Assembly: GCA_964500775.1 (NCBI GenBank) | Contig: CAZCQG010000002.1 | Span: 1-64,000, forward strand | DNA length: 64,000 nt | Direction of reading: 5' to 3' | Source: CAZCQG01 sp964500775 | Lineage (GTDB): Bacteria > Campylobacterota > Campylobacteria > Campylobacterales > CAZCQG01 | Part shown: positions 1-8,500 of the stretch, piece by piece | How positions within the stretch are numbered: position 1 is the stretch's first letter | Layout of the letters: the number at the start of each line of letters is the position of its first letter | Translations under genes and position numbers: made by a program | The notes under the pieces: generated by a model | What the model was told of the DNA's origin: nothing | The model's input: the letters and a program-made list of their open reading frames with translations, nothing else | Database searches by the model: none

Positions 1-69
<69 letters not shown>

Positions 70-143
70 ATTTTCTATCAAATTCAAATCACCCACGAAA
101 AACATTATAACGCCAAACGGAACGGTAGAAATCAGGTGTGCTT

Positions 144-2618
144 TTAATTTTCCTCTTGACCTAGAGGGAACTCAATCACAAATTCGGCACCTACATCTAC
201 ATTGTGTGCCCAAATTTTTCCGTGGAATTTTTGCTCGATAACTATCTTTGCAATCATCAATCCTATACCGCTCCCCTCTTTCCCTTTTGTGCTTATCCTG
301 CTCTCAAAAAGTTTTCCTTCACTCAATAGCGATTCGGGTATTCCACCTGCATTGTCGCGTATACGCAACACCCCGCATCTATCGTCTTTAGAAATATAGC
401 AATCTACTTTCCCGTCGTCTCTTTGTTGCTTAATCAGTTCGTCCTTGGCATTGTTAAAAAGATTAATAAGGACCTGCATAAACTCTCCCTCGTGCCCGAC
501 GACCGTAAAGTGCTCGTGCGGATGGACGGTAATTTGTAGGTTTTGTTTTTCGAAACTCCCTTTAAACATCTCTTTAACTTTTACGATGCTTTCGCACGGT
601 TGGAAATGCTCTAAAACGGTGTTGGGTTTAAAGAAATTCCTAAAATCGGTGACAATTTGGCTCATAAAGCGTATCTGCTCTCGCATCATCGCCAGATTCG
701 CTTCATTCTTCGGCTCTTCTTCGGCTATATCTATCCCCAAGCTAAGGATATTGAGCGGTTGTTTCCATTGGTGTGTTATGGCTTCCACCATTGAGCCCAT
801 TTCTGCCATTTTTGCATGCTGTATCGCCATCTGTTCACTTTTGATACGTGCATTTACTTCCTCTTCCACGCGCAAGGCAAGCGATTTATTCATATCATCG
901 AGCGCTCGTTGCTGTTGTTTCGCCTGCGTAATATCCACGTGCGTCCCAACCAGACGCAAAGGCTGCTTGAAGCTCCCGTCCTCATGTGTCGGTATTTTTG
1001 CTCGAGAGAGGATATATTTCCACTCACCGTTTTTGTGGCGCATACGAAATTCGGTTTCAAACTTATCCGATCTCCCGTTTATATACTCTTCGACCCTTTT
1101 TAGCGTCTCCTCTTTATCGTCCTCATGCACCAAGCGCCCCCAAGTATCCAAAGTAAAAGGCAGCTCATTTGCCTCATACCCTAACATCTCTAGCCACCTT
1201 GGGGAGTAGTAGACTTCATCCGTTTGCATATTCCAATCCCAAAGACCGTCACTCGATCCGCTCAATGCAAATAAAAGACGCTCTTCATTCCTGCGTTGCT
1301 CCGTAATATCATGGGCGATTCCTAGTACGCCTATCAGCCCACCGTGTTCGTCCCACATAGGAGTTTTTGTCGTTTTTAATAACTCGCGGTGACCGTCGCT
1401 TCCGTATGTGATCCACTCCTCGTTGACGGTAGGGCATCCGTTTTTCATAGCCTTCAAATCGTTCTCTCGAAACATATCGGCTAGCTCTTTATCTACAAAA
1501 TCGTAGTCGCTTTTTCCGACTATCTCGCTCTCTTTTGCACCAAAAAACAATTCAAATCTATGATTGCAAGCGAGATAACGCCCATCGGGGTCTTTGAGCC
1601 ATATCAAATCGGGTATCGTCTGTACCAGAGCTTCCAAGAACCCTTTTTGGTGTTGCAACTCCTCACGGACTAAATTTTCTTCGGTAACGTCATGCGCGAT
1701 AACCAGTAGACTTCTGTTCCCTTCAGAATCCACGATAGGTTTTTTGATAGATTTGAAAAAGCGGGTTTTTCCGCTAGAAATATCACGCCTATTTTCATAG
1801 ACTACCTCGCCCTCCCCCTTCTGCATAACAGCAAGAGAGTTTTTCAGTATAGCTTCGCTCTCTTCCAGAGGGACTCCTAGGTCGACATAGCTTTTGCCTA
1901 GTATCCCTTCGGAAGTAGTGTTGTAAAATTGCGCCATTTTTTTATTGGCAAAAACAAACTCTCCGTTTTCATTCTTTAATGCTAAGGCATCCGGCATTTC
2001 ATCGACTATGGTGCGCAAGAAATTCTCTTTCTCTTTGAGGGCATCTTCCATTTTACTATGAATGCTTAGCTCACGCATAAGCTGCAAGGTATTTTGAGAG
2101 AGCACTTTATAGATTCCCATGACGATGTCTATCATTTTGCGGGTAAAGCCGCCCATTTTTTCTACGGCGATCGCTTTGGCTTTCTCCGTATTATTTCCTT
2201 CTTGTATCGCCAAAACGGTGTATGCCATCGCACGGTCGGATTCTAGAATATGCTCTACTAGCCAGTGCACTAAGAAATCCAACGTATTTTCGGCAACCTC
2301 TTCGATAGGCTTCCCTTTTTGGGCTTCGATCAGCGCTTTTAGATTCTCTACGAAATGTTTATGATTGTCGCTGTGTAAAACTTCGATGTTTTCATTAGAG
2401 AGGTATTTTTTCCAAATCCCCTCTTCTTCGTCAAAGTGGTAATGGGTATACTGCAACAGCTCATCAAAAACGCTTGATAAGTCGACGCTCATCGGAGAAA
2501 AAGCGAACTGGGTAGCTAAACTGTTTATGATAGCGACCAAACGGCGATGCTGCTCGTCTATGGAATCTATCCCCGTACAAAAATTGTCATCCCACGGAAA
2601 AATATCTATTTCTTTCAA
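144..2618 (-). CDS. Bacteriohemerythrin-PAS-PAS-PAS sensor histidine kinase
   Basis: 824-residue soluble sensor kinase with no membrane segment visible. Residues 1-135 form a hemerythrin domain, whose di-iron centre binds O2. Candidate ligands are H24, H61 and E65, H82/H86, H118/H123 and D128. Three PAS domains follow (about 200-315, 325-440 and 450-565), then a helix and a HisKA-like dimerisation box ITHQWKQPL with the phospho-acceptor H616, and an HATPase domain with N box (NNAKDEL), DNAGGIP and GSGIGL motifs. The start is TTG with GAGG five bases upstream. No response regulator is adjacent, so the partner is unknown. The hemerythrin input suggests O2 or redox sensing (inference). Confidence 0.9.
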   Translation of the reverse strand: MKEIDIFPWDDNFCTGIDSIDEQHRRLVAIINSLATQFAFSPMSVDLSSVFDELLQYTHYHFDEEEGIWKKYLSNENIEVLHSDNHKHFVENLKALIEAQKGKPIEEVAENTLDFLVHWLVEHILESDRAMAYTVLAIQEGNNTEKAKAIAVEKMGGFTRKMIDIVMGIYKVLSQNTLQLMRELSIHSKMEDALKEKENFLRTIVDEMPDALALKNENGEFVFANKKMAQFYNTTSEGILGKSYVDLGVPLEESEAILKNSLAVMQKGEGEVVYENRRDISSGKTRFFKSIKKPIVDSEGNRSLLVIAHDVTEENLVREELQHQKGFLEALVQTIPDLIWLKDPDGRYLACNHRFELFFGAKESEIVGKSDYDFVDKELADMFRENDLKAMKNGCPTVNEEWITYGSDGHRELLKTTKTPMWDEHGGLIGVLGIAHDITEQRRNEERLLFALSGSSDGLWDWNMQTDEVYYSPRWLEMLGYEANELPFTLDTWGRLVHEDDKEETLKRVEEYINGRSDKFETEFRMRHKNGEWKYILSRAKIPTHEDGSFKQPLRLVGTHVDITQAKQQQRALDDMNKSLALRVEEEVNARIKSEQMAIQHAKMAEMGSMVEAITHQWKQPLNILSLGIDIAEEEPKNEANLAMMREQIRFMSQIVTDFRNFFKPNTVLEHFQPCESIVKVKEMFKGSFEKQNLQITVHPHEHFTVVGHEGEFMQVLINLFNNAKDELIKQQRDDGKVDCYISKDDRCGVLRIRDNAGGIPESLLSEGKLFESRISTKGKEGSGIGLMIAKIVIEQKFHGKIWAHNVDVGAEFVIEFPLGQEEN

Positions 2619-2660
2619 AGGTGCCTCAACAACTATTACTTATCAATAAAATTATAGCTT

Positions 2661-2906
2661 TTATTTTACTTTTATAACTATAAAATAAACAGAAAAAACC
2701 GCCAAAAATACTATGAGAGTTACAATTCCATATGCCAAAAGGTCATAAGTACGCTGATTGCCCGCAAGTCTCTCTTGTCTAAGCTCTTTGTCGGTTTTAG
2801 GAAAACCCTTTCCTGTATTCCCTACACTCCCGCGTCTGGTGTAGTCTATGAGCTTTCTCTCTTTCGCAAGAAGTTCTTGAAGTTCTTCCGCTCTAGTACT
2901 CTCCAC
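2661..2906 (-). CDS. Small single-pass membrane protein, unknown function
   Basis: 81-residue protein starting at GTG with an AAGGGG ribosome site just upstream. Residues 1-50 are charged and helical (coiled-coil-like, rich in E, K and R). Residues about 55-78 form one hydrophobic segment, followed by a short basic tail, so it is probably tail-anchored with its N terminus in the cytoplasm. It ends 43 bases before the hemerythrin kinase start on the same strand and could be co-transcribed with it. I do not recognise the family. Confidence 0.6.
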   Translation of the reverse strand: MESTRAEELQELLAKERKLIDYTRRGSVGNTGKGFPKTDKELRQERLAGNQRTYDLLAYGIVTLIVFLAVFSVYFIVIKVK

Positions 2907-3070
2907 ACTACCCCTTGCAATTATGCAGCGAAGCGATACAAACCAACCCCGCCTTAGATATATTTATTATTTCATATCCAAACTTTTAAACAGGGCTGTA
3001 TTTCTAATTATTAAAATTAGTTTAGGTATAAAAATTGCTTGAAGTTTTATAAATGATATGAGGAGGAGAA

Positions 3071-3538
3071 ATGAATATTGGAGGATGTTGCACTTATCCT
3101 AACCAAGTGGGCGGAAATACAAAAACCCAAACCAAAGAGAGCGAATCTAGCTACACCGCTCAAAACTCTGAAAAAGAAGAAGTACAGGCAAATGAAGAGA
3201 GCGATGAGAGATCTGCTGCGGTTACCGAGTTTATCGACGCATTAAAAAAATACGGAGCGGCAGGGTATTATCTTAAACAAAATCAAGAAAAAATTGACGA
3301 ACTTATAGAGAAGAAAAAAGCGGAGCTAGAATCTAAGTACGGCATCAACAACGAACCGCCGCTGCCGGAAAGCGAAAAAGCCGCGGCTTTGGATGCGATG
3401 AACGAAGAGCTAGAAGAGTATAAAAAAGCGCTCTACGAAGAGCTGAAAGAGCGAAGTAAAAATGAGCAAAAAGAAAAAACTTCACAGGTGAACACGGAAA
3501 GTAATCTAAGTCGAATGTTGCAGTTATTTGAGGCTTAA
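3071..3538 (+). CDS. Hypothetical acidic coiled-coil protein
   Basis: 155 residues with a strong GAGGAGGAG ribosome site six bases ahead of the ATG. The N-terminal ~50 residues are polar and low-complexity (T, S, Q, E, N) and include a CC pair at residues 6-7. Residues 50-145 are highly charged helix with heptad character. No signal peptide or membrane segment is clear. It stands alone between two minus-strand genes. The family is not recognised. Confidence 0.6.
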   Translation: MNIGGCCTYPNQVGGNTKTQTKESESSYTAQNSEKEEVQANEESDERSAAVTEFIDALKKYGAAGYYLKQNQEKIDELIEKKKAELESKYGINNEPPLPESEKAAALDAMNEELEEYKKALYEELKERSKNEQKEKTSQVNTESNLSRMLQLFEA

Positions 3539-3563
3539 AGAGAAGCAGGAAAGATGGAAGGGG

Positions 3564-3845
3564 TCATTTCCCCGCTTCCACTTTGTCTTTGAATTTCTTA
3601 CCTACTTTAAATTTCGGTACGAATTTGTCTTTTGTAGCATACTTTTTTGTTGTCCCGGGTACTACGCCTTGTTTCCCTTTTTGCGTAGCTCTTTGAAACG
3701 AACCAAAGCCTATCAAGTCCACGCTCTCGCCTTTTGCTACCGTTGCCGTTACTGATGCTACGAACGCATCAAGTACCGCTTCCGCATCTTTTTTTGATAC
3801 GGTCGCCTTTTCTGATAGTGCCGCAACTAATTCAGATTTATTCAT
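3564..3845 (-). CDS. hup: HU-family DNA-binding protein
   Basis: 93 residues, the usual HU length. The N terminus MNKSELVAALSEK is the HU dimerisation helix. The GFGSF core (46-50) precedes the DNA-binding beta arm (about 51-78), which is Lys/Arg-rich with a Pro-Gly near its tip. HU bends and compacts DNA in the nucleoid. The gene is monocistronic: a convergent gene ends 26 bases away, and upstream lies a 229-bp spacer with phased A-tracts shared with a divergent nuclease gene. Confidence 0.95.
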   Translation of the reverse strand: MNKSELVAALSEKATVSKKDAEAVLDAFVASVTATVAKGESVDLIGFGSFQRATQKGKQGVVPGTTKKYATKDKFVPKFKVGKKFKDKVEAGK

Positions 3846-3962
3846 CGTTTGTCCTTCGATAAGTGATTTGGCATTTTTTAGACCTGCCCGTCTATTAAAA
3901 AACGTACGTAATAATATATTTTATAACCTTTAATAAAACTGCAACACTCCTTAAAAATAATC

Positions 3963-3988
3963 TTTTTTGAATTTTTTTGAATTTTTTT
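3963..3988. promoter_or_regulatory. Phased A/T tracts, predicted curved DNA between divergent genes
   Basis: Three T-tracts of 6, 7 and 7 bases (3963-3968, 3972-3978, 3982-3988) are spaced almost exactly 10 bp apart and separated by GA steps. Tracts repeated at the helical period give intrinsic curvature. The site lies in the 229-bp spacer between hup (minus) and the thermonuclease gene (plus), so it may act as an UP-like or nucleoid-protein site for either. The spacing is seen; the function is inferred. Confidence 0.45.
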
Positions 3989-4074
3989 AGCTACACTTTC
4001 TCAAAGCTCTACTTTGGTAACATCTTGGGTTTATTTTTAGTGAATATAAAATAATAATAAAGTGAATAAATCCT

Positions 4075-4692
4075 ATGAAAAGCGATCCAAAATTTGCGCG
4101 TGCTCTTCTAAATCGCCTTGTAAAGATACGAAATCCCTACATTAAATACTCTGCTCTTTTTTTATTATTATTGTACGTATTCTTTTTTCCGACCGATAAC
4201 TCCACCCCGACAAATGATGCAAATCACTCCGTTAAAATCTTGAAAAAAGTAAGTGACGGAGATACGGTAAATTTTAGCGACGGGACGAAATGTCGTATTC
4301 TTTATATCGATACTCCTGAAAAATACGATAGCGATAAACTCTACAGGCTCCTGCATAAATGCAATATCGACAAGGATTTAATGCTAAAGGCAGGCAACGA
4401 ATCATCAAAAAAAGCGCTCAAGATTCTTGAAGTCGGAGAATATTATAGGGTGCTGATGTTTGAAAAAGATAAATACGGGAGGATTCTTTGTGACGTGATT
4501 CTTCAAAACGGAAAGAGCTACTCCGCTAAGATGGTAGAAGAGGGGTACGCGGTTTTATTCAAGCACGGCGAATGGATCGAAGATGACGCCCTCAAAAATA
4601 GCCTCCGACAAGGACAAAGAAAAGCCAAAGAGGAAAAACTAGGACTATGGCAACACTATAAAAACGTTATGGAGTGTTTGGAGAGCAACTAA
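4075..4692 (+). CDS. Membrane-anchored thermonuclease (SNase-like) family protein
   Basis: 205 residues. A basic N terminus is followed by one membrane segment (about 22-39), placing the nuclease domain outside the cytoplasmic membrane. The staphylococcal-nuclease signature is complete: DGDT (61-64), R74 and RILYIDTPE with D79 and E82, and DKYGRIL with R136, which match the R35/E43/R87 catalytic set of S. aureus nuclease. It likely degrades DNA or RNA in the periplasm with Ca2+. It converges on hisG with a 4-bp overlap of the stop codons. Confidence 0.88.
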   Translation: MKSDPKFARALLNRLVKIRNPYIKYSALFLLLLYVFFFPTDNSTPTNDANHSVKILKKVSDGDTVNFSDGTKCRILYIDTPEKYDSDKLYRLLHKCNIDKDLMLKAGNESSKKALKILEVGEYYRVLMFEKDKYGRILCDVILQNGKSYSAKMVEEGYAVLFKHGEWIEDDALKNSLRQGQRKAKEEKLGLWQHYKNVMECLESN

Positions 4693-5303
4693 GACTTCAC
4701 ATGCTCTTTTATTTTTTCAACTAGCTCTAAAGCCTCTTTTTTATTTTGATAAAAACTATTTTTATTCGCGATTAAAAATGCGCTCGATTCCATAATAATC
4801 TCATCGACCTTGAGGTTGTTTTGTTGCATCGTACTTCCCGTCTCGACGATGTCTACTATAACATCAGATAGTCCCACGAGCGGCGCGAGTTCGATAGAGC
4901 CGTAAAGCTTGATCATCTCTACGGCCATCGCTTTTTTGGCAAAAAACTTTTTGGCGATATTTGGCATCTTAGTCGCTACTTTTATCTCGGGCTTACCGTA
5001 ATCTATTACATATCCGTTTGGAGAACCGATACATACCCTGCACCGCCCTATCCCCATATCAAGGACTTTGAGCACATCGTATTCGTTCTCTTCCAAGACA
5101 TCCAGTCCTACGATTCCGATGTCCGCGGCGAGGTTGCAAACATACGTAGGGACGTCTTGATTCCGCACTTTTAAGAATCGAAAGCCGTCTTGTTCAAATA
5201 TCAATTTTCTATCGTCAAACTCAAAACTTTTGCCGAATATTTTGCTAAATATCGCAAGCGTATCATCCGCTATCCTCCCTTTAGGAAGTGCTATAGTCAA
5301 CAT
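4689..5303 (-). CDS. hisG: ATP phosphoribosyltransferase, short form (HisG_S)
   Basis: 204 residues beginning MLTIALPKGRI, the standard HisG N terminus. It catalyses the first step of histidine synthesis (ATP + PRPP to phosphoribosyl-ATP). The length is that of the short HisG, which lacks the C-terminal regulatory ACT-like domain and needs HisZ as partner; hisZ is not in this window. The PRPP-binding loop region (VDIVETGSTM) is present. It is the last gene of an operon, and its ATG directly follows the coaX stop. Confidence 0.95.
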   Translation of the reverse strand: MLTIALPKGRIADDTLAIFSKIFGKSFEFDDRKLIFEQDGFRFLKVRNQDVPTYVCNLAADIGIVGLDVLEENEYDVLKVLDMGIGRCRVCIGSPNGYVIDYGKPEIKVATKMPNIAKKFFAKKAMAVEMIKLYGSIELAPLVGLSDVIVDIVETGSTMQQNNLKVDEIIMESSAFLIANKNSFYQNKKEALELVEKIKEHVKS

Positions 5304-5936
5304 CTAAACCTCTCTTGTAAGTCTTTCGACTGTTTTTATCATCCCTTGAAACACCAAACTTGCATCATAAATAGAATCTTCAAAGAACTTTGAAAGAAAT
5401 TTTCCGTCACCGCCGGTAAAGTAGAGAGCTTTTGATTTTGAACTGTGTTTTATCATCACCAAAATCGATTTAATAACTCCATAACTTATCGCTTCACTCG
5501 TACTTTGCGGCAAACTATCTAGACACACTCCGGGTGAAAGCGGAAAAGCCAGCGCCGGAGAGATGCGCTTGTATGTCTCTTCATACGCCGCTAGACCCGG
5601 AAGTATATAGCCGCCTAAGTGCATACCGTTTTGCATCACATCTAAAGTGATAGCACTTCCGGCATCTACGATCACACCGTCTTGTATAGCATTGCATGCG
5701 GCGATCCTGTCGATCCCCAATCCTTTATACATCGTGTCTAGCTTCATAAAAGGGGCAAGGTTAACCGCGTTGGGTGCAGCGTGTAGCAGACGCTCTTCCC
5801 CTTTTTTACTCACGCTGACATAAAACACTTTGACATCTTGTGATATTGAGAGCACTTTTTTATGCGGCTCTTTCCATATTCTCCCCTTTAGGTAAAAGTG
5901 GATATGGGTGTTTCCTATGTCACAAAGAAGATACAA
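5304..5936 (-). CDS. coaX: Type III pantothenate kinase
   Basis: 210 residues of the ASKHA fold. The phosphate-1 motif is DIGNTHIHFYLKG at the N terminus, IDRIAACNA and VDAGSAITLDV carry the catalytic and phosphate-2 acidic residues, and GGYILPGL follows. It phosphorylates pantothenate in the first step of coenzyme A synthesis. At 210 residues it is slightly shorter than typical CoaX (about 240-260), as in other Campylobacterota. It sits between the BamB-like lipoprotein gene and hisG in the same operon. Confidence 0.93.
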   Translation of the reverse strand: MYLLCDIGNTHIHFYLKGRIWKEPHKKVLSISQDVKVFYVSVSKKGEERLLHAAPNAVNLAPFMKLDTMYKGLGIDRIAACNAIQDGVIVDAGSAITLDVMQNGMHLGGYILPGLAAYEETYKRISPALAFPLSPGVCLDSLPQSTSEAISYGVIKSILVMIKHSSKSKALYFTGGDGKFLSKFFEDSIYDASLVFQGMIKTVERLTREV

Positions 5937-5948
5937 AAAATACGCTCG

Positions 5949-6947
5949 CTATTTCGTAAGCTCGAAGTATTTGTCTTTGTAATACATCTTATCCCCTACC
6001 GAATAAATAGGAGCGCTAATAGAATCGGGAAGCTCGTATATGTTGCTATCCATTAAATCTATATCGGATGCGACCAAGTACCCTTCCGTCTCTATAACAT
6101 AAATGTATCTCCCGTGAATAGCCCCGCCGAAATGGGCGAACGGGAATTTTTTCTCGCGTATCACGTTTAAATCAGAATCGGTCAATACGATTCTTCCGTC
6201 TTTTGTCAATATGTAGATTCTGCCGCGTACTAGTATTACTTGTCTGATATTCTCTTCATAAAAGTTAATAATCTCGGGTGAGACGGAGATCACTTTTTTC
6301 GGTGTCGCCGCGACAAGTCTATTGTCTAAAACATCCAAAAATATTACGTTACTGAAAAACTCTTCCGAATGGACTACGATGTCGCGGACAAATCGAAACG
6401 TATGCTTATCGACTGCTACTACCTTACCGTCTAGCATCGGCAACAATATAAGGTCGTTCAAAAAATAGGGTTCTGCCAATCTATTGTCGTGCGCCGTTGT
6501 GTCATCGCTCTTTTGTTCAAATAAAATTTTGTCGGCTTTTATATCATACACGATTCCTTTATTCGTCGAGAGGACAAGTGCCAAAATTTCTTTTTCGATA
6601 GAGGCGGTGACCACCCTTTGCTCAAAACTTTTTTCAAATGTAGTTTTGCCGTCTTTATCGAGTATTTTCATATCACCGCAATAATTCGCCACGATATAAG
6701 AATCATCGCCGCTTCCGATAAGAGTAAATCCCTCGCCGATATTAAAAGTGCTTACGCCGTCTTTTGTAATAATATTGCCGTTTGCTAGCGTCGCTCCGCT
6801 ATACGCTACTTTGTCTATGCTATCCGGCAAGTTGCCGCTATATTCCACGCTGCCTTGTATGTTTTCAGGCTCAAAATAGTTTTTTGTCGTACAACCGCCA
6901 AAAAAGAGCAACAAGCCCAACGAGAGAATCAAAGTACTTTTTTTCAT
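5949..6947 (-). CDS. Lipoprotein with beta-propeller (PQQ/BamB-like) repeats
   Basis: 332 residues. A signal peptide (1-18) ends in a lipobox (LLFFGGC) with the lipidated Cys at about residue 19. The rest is beta-rich, with repeated blade-like units, as in PQQ/WD-type propellers such as BamB. Its ATG overlaps the stop of the upstream YfgM-like gene by 4 bp. In E. coli yfgM lies directly before bamB, so this pair may be the Campylobacterota counterpart in outer-membrane protein assembly. Sequence identity to BamB is not obvious by eye, so the function is inferred from fold and synteny. Confidence 0.6.
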   Translation of the reverse strand: MKKSTLILSLGLLLFFGGCTTKNYFEPENIQGSVEYSGNLPDSIDKVAYSGATLANGNIITKDGVSTFNIGEGFTLIGSGDDSYIVANYCGDMKILDKDGKTTFEKSFEQRVVTASIEKEILALVLSTNKGIVYDIKADKILFEQKSDDTTAHDNRLAEPYFLNDLILLPMLDGKVVAVDKHTFRFVRDIVVHSEEFFSNVIFLDVLDNRLVAATPKKVISVSPEIINFYEENIRQVILVRGRIYILTKDGRIVLTDSDLNVIREKKFPFAHFGGAIHGRYIYVIETEGYLVASDIDLMDSNIYELPDSISAPIYSVGDKMYYKDKYFELTK

Positions 6948-7546
6948 TTTGAACCTTTTACCGTGTAATGTTTTAAAAATATCGCGATATTTCTCAAGGG
7001 TGAGCGAAAATCGATTTTCGCTAGCATCGCATCCGCTTCTTGAAGTTTTTCGTCTTTAAGCAATAAAAATGCTTCCTGTAAAATCGCAAAGTCTTTCATA
7101 AGCGCACTGTCGATATTCGAATACTGCGCCAAATCCGTCGCGTTACCCGAGAGAGTTGCTTGGGAGTAGTGTACCAAATCTTTTAATATAGGATTATTTA
7201 CATTGATAGCTTCCAGTTTTTTTACATCGCCGCTGTGCATTGCTTCACTAAAGAGAAATATTTCGTACAAATCTTTATTTTTTTCTTCTAGTATAGCCTT
7301 GGCACTTGCGTCTTCCGGATTTTTCAACAAAATCGCATACGCCTCACTAGCTGCCAAGAGCCTCCTCTCTTTAAAGTACAGATACCCTTGATAACCTACT
7401 GTTCCGACGATGATTCCCGCCGCCAAGACAATAAGGAGAATCTTGTATTTTTTAAAAAATTTCTCTAGTCGCAAAAAGCTCTCGAAAAACTTCTCTTCGG
7501 TCCCTATCTCTTCTTTGATGTATTTTAAATCTTCTTTTAAAGCCAC
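6944..7546 (-). CDS. YfgM-like single-pass membrane protein (TPR-like)
   Basis: 200 residues starting at GTG with GGAG upstream. A cytoplasmic, charged N terminus (1-33) is followed by one membrane segment (about 34-56) and an alanine-rich all-helical periplasmic domain, the layout of YfgM/TPR_21 proteins that assist the Sec translocon and periplasmic chaperones. The next gene is a propeller lipoprotein, as in the E. coli yfgM-bamB pair. The family call is moderate; topology and helical repeats are visible. Confidence 0.6.
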   Translation of the reverse strand: MALKEDLKYIKEEIGTEEKFFESFLRLEKFFKKYKILLIVLAAGIIVGTVGYQGYLYFKERRLLAASEAYAILLKNPEDASAKAILEEKNKDLYEIFLFSEAMHSGDVKKLEAINVNNPILKDLVHYSQATLSGNATDLAQYSNIDSALMKDFAILQEAFLLLKDEKLQEADAMLAKIDFRSPLRNIAIFLKHYTVKGSK

Positions 7547-7562
7547 GTTTTGCTCCTAAAAA

Positions 7563-7991
7563 TTATCTTCCGGTACTACCAAATCCACCGCTGCCGCGCT
7601 CGGTATCATCTAGCTCCTCGACTTCCGTAAAATCGGCCAGCACCACCTCTTTGACCACCGCTTGGGCAATTCGCTCCCCTTTTTTAATGGCAAAAGGTTC
7701 TTCTCCGTGGTTAATAAGCAGCACCTTTATCTCGCCTCGATAGTCGCTATCTATTGTACCGGGGGTGTTGATGACGCTCACTCCGTACTTGTACGCCAGT
7801 CCACTTCTTGGGCGTACCTGCACTTCATAGCCCTCATCGATACTAAACGCTAGTCCGGTAGCCACCATCGCCCGCTTGCCCGGCTCCAGCGTCAACTCCT
7901 CGACGCTATGAAGGTCAAAACCCGCAGCCCCTTTTGTCTGGTAGCTTGGGATAATCGCATCGCTAGTGAGTTTTTTTACACGTATCTTCAT
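7563..7991 (-). CDS. dut: Deoxyuridine 5'-triphosphate nucleotidohydrolase (dUTPase)
   Basis: 142 residues, typical of the trimeric dUTPase. All family motifs are visible: AGFDLHS, RPRSGLA, INTPGTIDSDYRGEI with the catalytic Asp, GERIAQAV, and the C-terminal P-loop-like GSGGFGSTGR. It hydrolyses dUTP to dUMP, supplying dTMP synthesis and keeping uracil out of DNA. It lies 7 bases after greA and 16 bases before the yfgM-like gene, in one operon. Confidence 0.97.
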   Translation of the reverse strand: MKIRVKKLTSDAIIPSYQTKGAAGFDLHSVEELTLEPGKRAMVATGLAFSIDEGYEVQVRPRSGLAYKYGVSVINTPGTIDSDYRGEIKVLLINHGEEPFAIKKGERIAQAVVKEVVLADFTEVEELDDTERGSGGFGSTGR

Positions 7992-7998
7992 TACACCC

Positions 7999-8487
7999 TC
8001 ACGAAAACACTATCGGTTTGTAGTATATCTCTAAAATCTCAAACTCCTTTTCACCGCTAGGGAGGCGTGCGATAAACTCATCACCTACCCCTTTGCCTAT
8101 CATCTGCTTTGCAAGCGGTGAGTGAAAAGAGATAAGCCCTCTTTCAGGATGGCTCTCGGTCGCCCCTACGATGGTATAAATCACCTCATCTTCGGTATCA
8201 AGATTCATGATTTTGACCGTTGATCCAAAACTCACTTTTTTGTGCTCTAGCACGCTCGGGTCTATCACCTGCGCACGCGCTACGAGGTCGCTTAGCTCAT
8301 TGATGCGCGATTCTATGAAGACTTGTTTCTCTTTGGCGGCGTGGTATTCGGCGTTTTCTTTGAGATCGCCGTGGCTTCGGGCAATGTCTATCTCCTTGAC
8401 TATCTCGGGTCGCTCTTTCTCTTTTAAATGCTTGAGTTCATTATAGAGTTTTTCGTATCCGTGGTTGGTCATAGGTTCTTTTTGCAT
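7999..8487 (-). CDS. greA: Transcription elongation factor GreA
   Basis: 162 residues from the ATG at 8487. A TTG two codons upstream (8493) is possible but lies too close to the GGAG ribosome site. The N-terminal coiled coil carries the acidic tip in GDLKENAEYHAAKE, and the C-terminal FKBP-like domain ends the protein. GreA enters the RNA polymerase secondary channel and stimulates cleavage of backtracked RNA. It lies between the sugar dehydrogenase and dut genes on the same strand. Confidence 0.95.
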   Translation of the reverse strand: MQKEPMTNHGYEKLYNELKHLKEKERPEIVKEIDIARSHGDLKENAEYHAAKEKQVFIESRINELSDLVARAQVIDPSVLEHKKVSFGSTVKIMNLDTEDEVIYTIVGATESHPERGLISFHSPLAKQMIGKGVGDEFIARLPSGEKEFEILEIYYKPIVFS

Positions 8488-8500
8488 ATCCAAGAAACTC

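Noticed and set aside
3540..3590. Terminator between the coiled-coil gene and hup
   Set aside because: A GGAAGGGG...CCCCGCTTCC hairpin exists but overlaps the hup coding end and has no T-run, so it was not listed.
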